Below, piece after piece: positions 16,320-24,150 of a DNA stretch of 26,520 bases; the stretch's first letter is position 1; every line of letters starts with the position of its first letter. Under the pieces are notes generated by a model that saw nothing but the letters and a program-made list of their open reading frames with translations, made no database searches and had not been told where the DNA came from. Source of the DNA: CAZPQN01 sp964588795. GTDB lineage: Bacteria; Fidelibacterota; UBA2242. The stretch covers positions 1 through 26,520 of the forward strand of contig CAZPQN010000031.1 of the NCBI GenBank assembly GCA_964588795.1, in the 5' to 3' direction. The position numbers were made by a program, and so were the translations under genes.

Positions 16320-16685
16320 ATGCGACTATTTATGGGAGTATTAACTTGCGCCCTCCTGCTATTTTGCGGATGCAGTAACAGGGAAATCATGGAGGTTCGG
16401 CAAATGGCAATCAATGACGTTGATATCACAAAAATCAGCGACGGCAATTACCGGGGCAGTTTCACTTACGGTAAATTTACCTATGAGGTCGAAACAACCG
16501 TGAAAGATGGGCAAATCCGATCGATCAATATCCTGTCCAACCGTACCACCAAACCGGCCAAAATGGCTGAGGGCGTGATACCGCGGGTTATTCAGCAGCA
16601 AAAAATCAATGTTGATGCGGTGTCGGGAGCAACCACCACCAGTAAGGCACTACTCAAGGCAATTGAAAATTCCCTTAAACAATAA
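16320..16685 (+). CDS. FMN-binding-domain lipoprotein
   Basis: A 121-residue lipoprotein. The signal ends in LLFCGC with Cys18 as the lipid site. The rest is a single FMN_bind domain: GNYRGSFTYGKFTYEVETT, then DGQIRSINIL and VDAVSGATTTSKALLKAIE. DAVSGAT matches the D-x-x-(S/T)-G-A-(T/S) site at which ApbE links FMN covalently to Thr in extracytoplasmic flavoproteins, so a surface or periplasmic electron carrier is likely. AGGAG lies eight bases before the ATG. It is four bases downstream of the transporter and almost surely cotranscribed; the functional link between the two is unknown. No apbE is present in the window. Confidence 0.88.
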   Translation: MRLFMGVLTCALLLFCGCSNREIMEVRQMAINDVDITKISDGNYRGSFTYGKFTYEVETTVKDGQIRSINILSNRTTKPAKMAEGVIPRVIQQQKINVDAVSGATTTSKALLKAIENSLKQ

Positions 16686-16823
16686 GAATACTGCCCGTCA
16701 TCATGCTTGAATATCATTATTTAATTCAGTATTTTCCCTCTGTGAGGTGCGTACGAAATATTCGCGGAACAGGTAATAAACGAATAACCAGTTCTTCAAT
16801 ATTCAACTGTGGAGGGTGTGGCA

Positions 16824-17828
16824 ATGCTGATCAAAAATAGACGACTCTTGACTTGGATAATCATTTTAATACTGCTGTTTGTCGTAATTCCGGTGGGCAG
16901 TTTCATCTGGTGGAAATACAGTCTCTCGCAAAGTCTGGAAAAGAATTCGGTCCTGATCCAGACCGGAGCGGGATTTGTCGAATACGCCGAGACCGGGCGC
17001 GGTCGGGTTGTCCTGCTGTTGCACGGCGGTGGAACGGGATTCGACCAGATCAATTTTTATCGTGAATTGGCGGCTCAGGGTTTCCGGGTGGTTTGTCCGA
17101 CCCGACCCGGCTATTTACGCACGCCCATCAATACCGGTAAGACCTTCAGAACCCAGGCGAATATGCTTTATGAATTTTTAGACCGCTTGGGCATTCGCGA
17201 ACCGGTGGCAGTTGTCGCTAATGGTCTGGGAGGACCGCTGGCGATCAATTTTGCTTTTTATTTTCCTCAGCGGGTCAGTTGCATCGTCTTTCACGATGCC
17301 GTTAGTCAGAGTTATACCCCGGCTTCGATCGTGGACAATTCCTTCGCGACCCGCCTGTTGTTAGCCGGTTTCCGCAACGATTTCTTCGGCTGGATCCAAT
17401 CGTTGGCGGTCGCCACCTTCCCCAAGCTGGTATTCGAGCAATATCTACGTGCCGAAACCAACCTCCGCGGCGAACAATGCGAACAAATTGCCCGGGCACT
17501 GATGGCGAACAAGGAAGAAGTACAGAAGTTAAAAAAATACGTCAACATGTACGCTCCGATGAGTAAAAGGCTCTACGGCTTGAAATATGAAGAAGCACTC
17601 TGCGCCAATCTGCCGCGCTACCAACTGGAACGGTTAAATATTCCGACACTGGTAATCCACAGCCGGCTCAATCGCACCGTGCCGATCAGTCACGGCGAAT
17701 TCTTGGCGGCAACAATTCCTTCCGCTCAATATATTGCTTACGACGGGTTGGGAAGTCTATCCTGGTTTGGTGGTTACCGCCAGGCTTATACTGCCAGCCT
17801 GATCAATTTCCTCAAACAGAACAGCTAA
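16824..17828 (+). CDS. Membrane-anchored alpha/beta-hydrolase pseudoenzyme
   Basis: About 334 residues: one N-terminal membrane helix (about 9-31) and then an alpha/beta-hydrolase fold. GGAGG eight bases before the ATG at 16824 fixes the start; the frame is open to a GTG at 16809, which would contain that site. The oxyanion motif LLLHGGGTGFDQ is intact (67-70), but the catalytic triad is not. The nucleophile elbow, normally GxSxG, reads VVANGLGG with Gly134 in place of Ser. The acid position in HSRLNRTVP is Asn283, not Asp, and the region where GH(x)4E usually supplies His reads YDGLGSLSWFG with no His. Three independent losses with an otherwise clean frame suggest a conserved non-catalytic role such as ligand binding, not a decayed gene. 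The next gene converges after only five bases. Confidence 0.85.
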   Translation: MLIKNRRLLTWIIILILLFVVIPVGSFIWWKYSLSQSLEKNSVLIQTGAGFVEYAETGRGRVVLLLHGGGTGFDQINFYRELAAQGFRVVCPTRPGYLRTPINTGKTFRTQANMLYEFLDRLGIREPVAVVANGLGGPLAINFAFYFPQRVSCIVFHDAVSQSYTPASIVDNSFATRLLLAGFRNDFFGWIQSLAVATFPKLVFEQYLRAETNLRGEQCEQIARALMANKEEVQKLKKYVNMYAPMSKRLYGLKYEEALCANLPRYQLERLNIPTLVIHSRLNRTVPISHGEFLAATIPSAQYIAYDGLGSLSWFGGYRQAYTASLINFLKQNS

Positions 17829-17833
17829 GCACC

Positions 17834-20749
17834 TTATTTCATTAGCAGGCATTTTTTAGTCGCGCTGTAATCAGCCGCATTAATCTGGTAGAAATAAATC
17901 CCGGAAGGTAAATCCTTGGCTTCCCAGCTGACCGTATAGATTCCCGGCTGATGAGGTGCATCAATCAACATTTTAACCAGTTGCCCATTATAGTTAAATA
18001 TCTTGATCGTCACGCGGGTGCTGATCGGAACGTGATAATTAATTTTAGTCACCGGATTAAAGGGATTCGGATAATTCTGTTCCAGCTGGAAAGAATCCGG
18101 GATTTTGGTCAGGTAACCTTCTCCCGCGATGCCGGTCAACGCTTCCGGGTAGATAAAGACATCATCAATGACGATCCCAACATTGGTCACCGCGGCGCCC
18201 GAAACAAAGCACCAGCGCACCCAGGTCTTAGGGTGCGTCGGACCGCAATAATCATCGAGACTGACGGCAATCTGTTTCCAACTGCGCTGGACACCGGTCA
18301 GGCACAACAAAGTCGTCCAGGTATTACTATCGCTACTGGCTTGGAAATAACAAAAATCCTCGTTTTCCTGAATCGCATAAATCGCCCAGAATTTCAACGT
18401 CGCGTGCTGGATACTGTTTAAACGCAAACCTTCGGTAAAGGTCAACTTGGCGGACATGTCGTTTAAATAGGGTGTCACCCCACCGTTGCAATGCACGGCC
18501 AGTTGCCCGGAATGGCGGTCGGGTTTGTTGGTTAATCCCCACCCACCTTCCAACGTCCAGTCGGCATTGGGACTTTCAAAGCCTTCCAAAAAGTTAGTAG
18601 CCGATAGTTGCGCGTGAACCACATTATTATAGAGGTTATAATCGTTGCTCAGGTCAATAATTTTAAGTTCAACGGCATACTGTCCGGCGTTGGTGATGAT
18701 CAGTTCATCGAACTGGACAACGAGCTCTTCGCCGGGCGCCAACGTTTCGGCAGCGACAGTGTCGCAGAAAATTACCTGCGGGCCATCGGAAACCACACAG
18801 GCAACCTTGAAATCGGTCTCGGTACTTTTTCCACAATTGCGCAGAGTCGCCCCAAAAGTCCCTGGCACCAAAATCGGAAAGGAGGCCCCCGGCGTCCAGA
18901 AATCCACGACTGCAAGGTCATGCTGGGGGGCTTCAAGATGCATGGCACAGGGAATGGAGAAGCCGTCTGCTGACAGGTCATTGGAAATAAAGAGGAGATT
19001 GGCATGATAATCGCCCGGCTCCATGCCGCGGGATACAAATTTCACGTCGAAGATTGCGTTGTTTTGAGGGACAATCTTTCCGCCGCTATTGCTCAGCCCG
19101 ATCCAGGTAGCAGGCGCGGAACCGAATCCAATTGTCGTCATTTCCCCATTGTCCACGCCATCGTTGGTAAAAACCGGAGAGCCACCCGAAGTAATGCGAA
19201 TGTTATCCACGAAAAATCCAGTCAGATTGGGGTCGTCATCGGTGGCATAACCCATATCGGAAGCGAATGCCCAGCGGATTTTCACCTGACTTGATTTATA
19301 GTTTGTTAAATCGAAATCCGCCGCTTTCCAGCCATTGCTATTGCCGCCCCAGCCGGCGATATTTTGTCCGAGGTTCCATCCTTCTTCCGGGTGACCAAAG
19401 CTCCACAGATTCTGGCAGTTGTATACCGGTGTCACGGGTTGTATGACCTGATAGTTCTGCCCGCCATCAGTCGAAATCCAGACATTACAGCCATCCCACC
19501 CATCGTAGGGTGCAATCGAGCCAGCAGGATCTTCTACTGCATATTTGACCTGAAAAGTCAGTCGCGGACTGACACTCTGGGATAAGTCAATCACGGGTGA
19601 CTCCAAATATTGCAACCAGTGATCGGCATAACCGCCCAGATCGGGATCGCCGCACCACCAGGACTCGCCTTCATAGGCATTGAAATCAGCGCAGTGAAAA
19701 GCAAAAATCGCCTGCTGATCAACCACGGCGAAATGCAGGTCACCGGAACCGTTATTGGTGACCGTCACGGGCACGATGCTCGAATCACCAACGGTCAGAT
19801 TGACGTCGATTGTCGTCGGATTGACACTCAGACTGGGTGCAGTCAGGAGTGCATCATAAATAAAAGGCATATAGGTACCCATGCCACACTGCCCCCAGCG
19901 GATGCGGAAATAGCCGCTTTCACCCCAGTCAGGACCCCAACTGTTTTTACAAATCCAGTACCGTTCAGTGTCATCCCAACCGACGATCAGAATCGCATGT
20001 CCCCCCTCTTCGCCGCCGGTAATATGTTCATAAATACCGCTCTGATAACTCATAAAATCGGAATATACGGTGTAACTGGCGGAAACCGGATGCTGAAGCA
20101 GGGCGGCTTTGATATTGTCGATAATATCTTCTTCGAGAGTGATATAACCCCAACCGGGAATCGTGGTCACCTTGGATTGCCAGTCACTGCACATCTCACT
20201 GCAAGAAACAGTATGCGAAGCCCGATACGGAAAGCATACTTCGGGTGGGATGCCGGTCTGCATGGCAATGTTTAAAACCGTCTCAGGATTATCGCCATCG
20301 CATCCGCCGGTCTCATTACAGGACATGACAAACTGTTCCGACAAATCGGGCATCGAATCAAGGCGGGCATTGTGTATCTTCCACCAGGCTTCGATCTGGG
20401 CCATACCGGAAAAATCCCAGCAACTGCCGCAATTACCCTGATTGCGCACGCCGGTGACCCAGTTACCACTATTATTGCGCCAGTCAAAATGCGTCGGCAG
20501 ACTTTTCACTCGCGGCAGGCGCAGAATCTTCTCACCTTGATAACGGGCAGGATCGATGATTGTCCCGCAAAGTCGACGGCGTTCAGCCGGTGTCAACTTT
20601 GTCACCCAGTTTTCACCAGCCGTCCAGGAGGCATTATTTTTTAAAATTGCCTCTTGAATAACCTTGAGGTTAATATTTTCTACCTGTGCGAATGATGGTA
20701 CTCTAAAAAGCAGAGCAACAATGACCAGACCGAACGATTTTGTTTTCAT
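17834..20749 (-). CDS. Secreted papain-family (C1A) protease with cathepsin-B-like propeptide and sorting domain
   Basis: A 971-residue exported protease. Signal peptide 1-21. Residues about 28-64 resemble the cathepsin B propeptide: KNNASWTAGENWVTKL and RRLCGTIID match the NTTWxAGxNF and KxLCGT pattern. The mature domain runs from about LPTHFDW (84) to 302 with all catalytic residues: Gln104 and Cys110 in QGNCGSCW, His251 in GGHAILIVGW, Asn269 in CKNSWGPDWGESGYFRI. The long tail holds beta-sandwich domains with two MAM/jelly-roll-like parts, a CARDB-like segment (VVDFWTPGASFPILVPGTFG), and a FlgD-like sorting domain (LEQNYPNPFNPVTKINY ... SGIYFYQINA). It probably breaks down extracellular protein while held on or released from the surface. 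Its 3' end faces the pseudoenzyme gene with only five bases between and no visible terminator. Confidence 0.92.
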   Translation of the reverse strand: MKTKSFGLVIVALLFRVPSFAQVENINLKVIQEAILKNNASWTAGENWVTKLTPAERRRLCGTIIDPARYQGEKILRLPRVKSLPTHFDWRNNSGNWVTGVRNQGNCGSCWDFSGMAQIEAWWKIHNARLDSMPDLSEQFVMSCNETGGCDGDNPETVLNIAMQTGIPPEVCFPYRASHTVSCSEMCSDWQSKVTTIPGWGYITLEEDIIDNIKAALLQHPVSASYTVYSDFMSYQSGIYEHITGGEEGGHAILIVGWDDTERYWICKNSWGPDWGESGYFRIRWGQCGMGTYMPFIYDALLTAPSLSVNPTTIDVNLTVGDSSIVPVTVTNNGSGDLHFAVVDQQAIFAFHCADFNAYEGESWWCGDPDLGGYADHWLQYLESPVIDLSQSVSPRLTFQVKYAVEDPAGSIAPYDGWDGCNVWISTDGGQNYQVIQPVTPVYNCQNLWSFGHPEEGWNLGQNIAGWGGNSNGWKAADFDLTNYKSSQVKIRWAFASDMGYATDDDPNLTGFFVDNIRITSGGSPVFTNDGVDNGEMTTIGFGSAPATWIGLSNSGGKIVPQNNAIFDVKFVSRGMEPGDYHANLLFISNDLSADGFSIPCAMHLEAPQHDLAVVDFWTPGASFPILVPGTFGATLRNCGKSTETDFKVACVVSDGPQVIFCDTVAAETLAPGEELVVQFDELIITNAGQYAVELKIIDLSNDYNLYNNVVHAQLSATNFLEGFESPNADWTLEGGWGLTNKPDRHSGQLAVHCNGGVTPYLNDMSAKLTFTEGLRLNSIQHATLKFWAIYAIQENEDFCYFQASSDSNTWTTLLCLTGVQRSWKQIAVSLDDYCGPTHPKTWVRWCFVSGAAVTNVGIVIDDVFIYPEALTGIAGEGYLTKIPDSFQLEQNYPNPFNPVTKINYHVPISTRVTIKIFNYNGQLVKMLIDAPHQPGIYTVSWEAKDLPSGIYFYQINAADYSATKKCLLMK

Positions 20750-20860
20750 ATTATCCCGGATTTATTAAGGTTAAAATTCCCCCCTCTTATCAGCCTTACC
20801 TCATAGTCAAGTATGTCGCTGATGGAGATTTATTAAGAATTTCTTTAGATAGTCAGAAAA

Positions 20861-21055
20861 TTATTTCTTTTCCTGACAGCACCAATGACACAGGATACTG
20901 GCAATGGCAAATAAGGCGCATAGCCCAGCGAATAGAAGGTAACGGGTAGGTTTCAGATCAAATGGCATCCAGCCGGTCAGCTTTACCACGATACCCGCGA
21001 CTATACTCAAGATCCCGAGATAGTAAAAAATCTCGAACATCAACTTCTTACACAT
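20861..21055 (-). CDS. Small Cys-rich two-helix membrane protein
   Basis: A 64-residue protein, MCKKLMFEIFYYLGILSIVA at the start, with two hydrophobic helices (about 8-25 and 38-56) separated by the loop TGWMPFDLKPTRY. The C-terminus ends CHWCCQEKK, and a further Cys is at residue 2, so a metal site or disulfide near the membrane surface is possible. The start at 21055 is chosen because GGAGG lies eight bases before it; an ATG at 21070 is in frame, but the ribosome site would then be coding. I do not recognise the family. It lies upstream of the C1A protease on the same strand, about 110 bases away, so cotranscription is possible. Confidence 0.65.
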   Translation of the reverse strand: MCKKLMFEIFYYLGILSIVAGIVVKLTGWMPFDLKPTRYLLFAGLCALFAIASILCHWCCQEKK

Positions 21056-21238
21056 ACCGCAATCCTCCATGTTTTGTTCTAAGATTTCAATTAACCGGGT
21101 TGAATGTATTCAATTCTCTGAGTAAATGCAAGTGATTAGGCATCATTCCTGAAGGTCGGGATAACGATTGAGCCTGTCCTGCTCAGTTCGGTTTTTCTTG
21201 TCTGGGCGCGGAATTTGTTTTAAGCTATGCCGCTTTTT

Positions 21239-21326
21239 GGAGAGGTGTCCGAGTGGTTGAAGGAGCACGCTTGGAAAGCGTGTGTAGGCTTATACCCTAC
21301 CCGGGGTTCGAATCCCCGTCTCTCCG
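21239..21326 (+). tRNA. tRNA-Ser(GGA)
   Basis: An 88-base class II tRNA. The acceptor stem pairs GGAGAGG (21239-21245) with TCTCTCC (21319-21325), one G-T at the base; the discriminator is G. The anticodon loop is TTGGAAA, anticodon GGA, decoding UCC and UCU. The long variable arm (GTAGGCTTATACCCTAC) is typical of serine tRNA, and the T arm is CGGGG-TTCGAAT-CCCCG. CCA is not encoded; the next bases are CA then TT. The 180 bases upstream, back to the small membrane protein, show no gene or clear promoter. Confidence 0.97.
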
Positions 21327-21352
21327 CATTGCCTACACTAGAACTGATTTTA

Positions 21353-21393
21353 CACGCTTGGAATGTACGTATAGGTTTTTATCTAACCCGAGC
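21353..21393 (+). pseudogene. Candidate decayed partial tandem copy of tRNA-Ser
   Basis: CACGCTTGGAA occurs in the tRNA anticodon arm at 21266 and again at 21353, 87 bases later, which is one tRNA length. The next 30 bases stay similar to the variable arm (TATAGGTTTTTATCTAACCC against TGTAGGCTTATACCCTACCC), about 29 matches in 41 overall. The D arm, T arm and acceptor stem are not recognisable and the anticodon stem no longer pairs, so it cannot be functional. The rest of the gap to 21508 shows no gene. Confidence 0.5.
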
Positions 21394-21465
21394 TGAGTAA
21401 ATGTTTTAGCGGGACGTCAGGTGGAGCAATCCGACTGATTTATCCGAAACACTTCATGCAACCAG

Positions 21466-21487
21466 GCTGAACTGACTGGTATTCAGC
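21466..21487. other. Hairpin downstream of gatB
   Basis: GCTGAA (21466-21471), ten bases, TTCAGC (21482-21487) forms a 6-bp stem about 20 bases past the gatB stop codon on the minus strand. No run of T follows on either strand, so it is not a standard intrinsic terminator; it could protect the 3' end of the message. Confidence 0.25.
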
Positions 21488-21508
21488 AGGTATCGGTCCC
21501 TGAGAATA

Positions 21509-22939
21509 TCATTCTTCGAGCAGTTGTTTCAGCACTTTAGAGGTCACTTCCGGGTTGGCTTTGCCTTGTGTTTTTTTCATCACCTGCCCCATAAAGAAGG
21601 CAAAAAGGGTTTGCTTGCCAGCGTGGTAGCGTTCAAGTTCATTTGGATTTTCGGCCAGAACAGCCCGGATTACTTTTTCAATCGCACCAGAGTCGGAAAC
21701 CTGGATGAGTTTATCTTCGACGGCGATGGCCTCGGCGGTCTTGTCATTTTTCAACATGCGCTCGAGAATTTCCTTGCCGACGTTAGTAGTTACCTTACCC
21801 CCTTTTACGATCGTCAATAAACCCGCCAAACGTTCGGGAGATAGGGGAAATTCGGTGATGCGGATTTCATTCTGCGTGAGAATACGCAGTACTTCACCCT
21901 GAATCCACTTACTTACCAGCGGAGGGTCATTCACTAACTGATTGACTGCCTCAAAATACGCAGCTAAATGACGATCACTGCTCAAGAGGTCTGCGTCGTA
22001 GTCTCGTAATTTATACTCGGTCACGAAGCGCTTAAATTTTGCATCGGGCAGTTCGGGTAGCTTATCCCGTACCTCTCTGATCCACTGCTCATCAATTTTC
22101 AGTGGAACCAGATCCGGTTCCGGAAAATAGCGGTAATCGTTGGCTTCTTCCTTGGTGCGCATCGGACGGGCGACACCGTTCGATTCATCCCAGAGTAAAG
22201 TCTGCTGGAGGATGGTTCCTCCGGCATCCAGAACCGCTGCCTGCCGTTCGATTTCAAATTTCAGCGCGCGCTCCACTCCCCGAAACGAATTCATATTTTT
22301 CATCTCGGTTTTCGTCCCAAAGCGGTTTGCGCCCCGCAGGCGCAGGGAGATATTCGCATCGCACCGCAAACTACCCTGTTCCATGTTGCAGTCGCAGATT
22401 TCAAGGTATTCCAGAGTCTGTTTGAGCTTCATCAGATAAGCGTAGGCTTCCGCCGGTGAACGCAGATCAGGTGCGGAGACGATTTCGATCAGAGGTACTC
22501 CGCAACGATTGAAATCCACCAGCGTATCATCCATTCCGTGGATGGATTTACCGGCATCCTCTTCCAAATGAATACGGGTGATACCGATGATTTTTTCTGT
22601 TCCTTCGCAACGAATCTTTAATCGGCCATCATCACAGAGCGGTTCGTCGTACTGCGAAATTTGATAGCCTTTCGGCAGATCGGGATAGAAATAATTCTTG
22701 CGGGCAAAACGGGAAAACGGCCGAATCTTGCACTCAGTCGCCAATCCCATCCTTAAGGCAAATTCGACAGCCTTTTTATTTAACACCGGCAATGTACCCG
22801 GCAGACCGAGGCAAACCGGACAGGTTTGTGTATTCGGCTCGGCGCCGTAGACATTGCGGCATGCACAAAAAATCTTGGACTCGGTCAATAGTTGTGCATG
22901 GACTTCCAAACCGATGATGGCTTCGTATTTATCATTCAT
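21509..22939 (-). CDS. gatB: Aspartyl/glutamyl-tRNA amidotransferase subunit B
   Basis: A 476-residue subunit of the GatCAB complex, which converts Glu-tRNA(Gln) and Asp-tRNA(Asn) to Gln-tRNA and Asn-tRNA in the cytoplasm; GatB binds the misacylated tRNA and activates it with ATP. Signatures: YEAIIGLEVHAQLLTESKIF, TCPVCLGLPGTLPVLN with Cys pairs of the zinc site, RFARKNYFYPDLPKGYQISQ, and the C-terminal YqeY-like domain ending SKVLKQLLEE. Length and order are those of the family. The ATG at 22939 is chosen by family alignment (MNDKYEAIIG); a GTG at 22972 is also in frame but would overlap the preceding gene. No gatA or gatC is in the window. It closes the archease-rtcB-lipoprotein-gatB run. 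Confidence 0.97.
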   Translation of the reverse strand: MNDKYEAIIGLEVHAQLLTESKIFCACRNVYGAEPNTQTCPVCLGLPGTLPVLNKKAVEFALRMGLATECKIRPFSRFARKNYFYPDLPKGYQISQYDEPLCDDGRLKIRCEGTEKIIGITRIHLEEDAGKSIHGMDDTLVDFNRCGVPLIEIVSAPDLRSPAEAYAYLMKLKQTLEYLEICDCNMEQGSLRCDANISLRLRGANRFGTKTEMKNMNSFRGVERALKFEIERQAAVLDAGGTILQQTLLWDESNGVARPMRTKEEANDYRYFPEPDLVPLKIDEQWIREVRDKLPELPDAKFKRFVTEYKLRDYDADLLSSDRHLAAYFEAVNQLVNDPPLVSKWIQGEVLRILTQNEIRITEFPLSPERLAGLLTIVKGGKVTTNVGKEILERMLKNDKTAEAIAVEDKLIQVSDSGAIEKVIRAVLAENPNELERYHAGKQTLFAFFMGQVMKKTQGKANPEVTSKVLKQLLEE

Positions 22940-22961
22940 TGCTGAGGAATTCTCACTCCAA

Positions 22962-24086
22962 TTATGGTACACGAACAGGGATCATGAGTATTTCGCTGTT
23001 ATAGGTTGCGTCGGTAATGAAAATTGTTCTGAGATCGAGCAAGTCCACAAAAAGACGATAGACTTTGGTGCCGTGGGAATTGACGGTAAAATTGCCGGTG
23101 TGCGAGCCGTTATTGTCCGAATCGGCCAGTGCAATGCGCCTTTTATTTTCGCTGATACTCTGGCCAAAATGCAGGAGCACCAGCTCACCGGGTGCATATC
23201 CGAAAGGACTGCTATTGCTGACTGTGACACTCGCGGCGAGCGTGGAATTGTAATTTATGCTTGGCAAGGTGTCGCGACTGAAGTAGTACCCCAAAGGGTC
23301 ACCTCCGGAAGTCGTAGGCAACTTCACCGTCGTCGGTGTTCCGCTGATAGTAAGCGTCACTTGTTCGATACCGAGAGCCGAGGAAGAATTGGCGATCAGC
23401 ATCGGAGTGACCTTTTTCAGCTTCCAGTCCTTACGGGCGTTATTCGTATTTTGGGTTCGCAGGAAAATGGCTATTTGACGCGTAGTGAGATTAAAACTTT
23501 TGTTAGAAGAATCCTGCGGTGCCTGCCTTTCAGAATAATTCCACGTGATAGTACTATCGAGCGTGTCGGTGACGGTCACTATCGTATAAGTCGTATCATA
23601 TAGCCAGATCGCAAGCGAATCAACATAAGTCGAATCAATGTTAATTGCCGTGGTATCTTTATACGTCGTTGTAAGGTAATGAATCGCGGCGATGGACGAG
23701 TCGCGGACGGTCCGATAGCGTACCACCTTGAACTGACCGCTGACATTATAGCGTATCTCGACGGTGGCTGAATCCCAGCCGATGTCAATCGCCATGATCG
23801 TATCGGAGACCTGGTTCATTATCCGACCAAACTTGATTTTGGAATAGTCGTAGCCCAGCGTATCACCGAGAGTGATCCTGGCCAGTGCACTGGCTGTATA
23901 TTCCTTATCGCGAGCGGCGCCGTCATTTAAGCCATCGAGTGATAATGCTTCATCCTGGCTGACAGCCCTTATCAGGGCATCTTCAATTTCGGTTCTTTCC
24001 GGAAGCAGATAGACCTTGGTGGATTTTTCACATGCCATCAGGACGAAAATAGTAATTATCAGAATTATCGTTAGGTTCTTCGTCAT
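22962..24086 (-). CDS. Uncharacterised lipoprotein
   Basis: About 374 residues. The signal MTKNLTIILIITIFVLMACE has a good lipobox, LMAC, with Cys19. The frame is open to 24122, but the ATG at 24086 gives the normal signal peptide. The remainder is rich in Thr, Asp, Ser and Ile and looks mostly beta: SATVEIRYNVSGQFKVVRYR and a Thr-rich run YDTTYTIVTVTDTLDSTITW. The C-terminal half (IEQVTLTISGTPTTVKLP ... GYAPGELVLLHFGQ) could be a beta sandwich. I do not recognise a family. It lies between rtcB (64 bases upstream) and gatB (22 bases downstream), an odd setting for an envelope protein; shared transcription may be chance. Confidence 0.8.
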   Translation of the reverse strand: MTKNLTIILIITIFVLMACEKSTKVYLLPERTEIEDALIRAVSQDEALSLDGLNDGAARDKEYTASALARITLGDTLGYDYSKIKFGRIMNQVSDTIMAIDIGWDSATVEIRYNVSGQFKVVRYRTVRDSSIAAIHYLTTTYKDTTAINIDSTYVDSLAIWLYDTTYTIVTVTDTLDSTITWNYSERQAPQDSSNKSFNLTTRQIAIFLRTQNTNNARKDWKLKKVTPMLIANSSSALGIEQVTLTISGTPTTVKLPTTSGGDPLGYYFSRDTLPSINYNSTLAASVTVSNSSPFGYAPGELVLLHFGQSISENKRRIALADSDNNGSHTGNFTVNSHGTKVYRLFVDLLDLRTIFITDATYNSEILMIPVRVP

Positions 24087-24150
24087 TACCAGGAAATTTG
24101 GAATTAATTGCTGAAAAAGCAAAGGTTTTGTTCAGCCCTGTTTGAATCGG

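Noticed and set aside
16686..16808. AATACT...AGTATT inverted repeat after the FMN-binding gene as a terminator
   Set aside because: The stem is only six A/T-rich pairs with a loop of about 35 bases and no proper T run follows.
19610..20275. Open frame of 221 codons on the plus strand inside the C1A protease gene
   Set aside because: The minus strand encodes an intact catalytic domain here; the plus frame is a shadow.
21327..21508. An integrated mobile element downstream of tRNA-Ser
   Set aside because: No integrase, no second exact copy of the tRNA 3' end and a gap of only about 180 bases before gatB; only a decayed partial repeat is present.
22854..23603. Open frame of 249 codons on the plus strand across the gatB/lipoprotein junction
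   Set aside because: Antisense to two supported genes, low-complexity product, no ribosome site.
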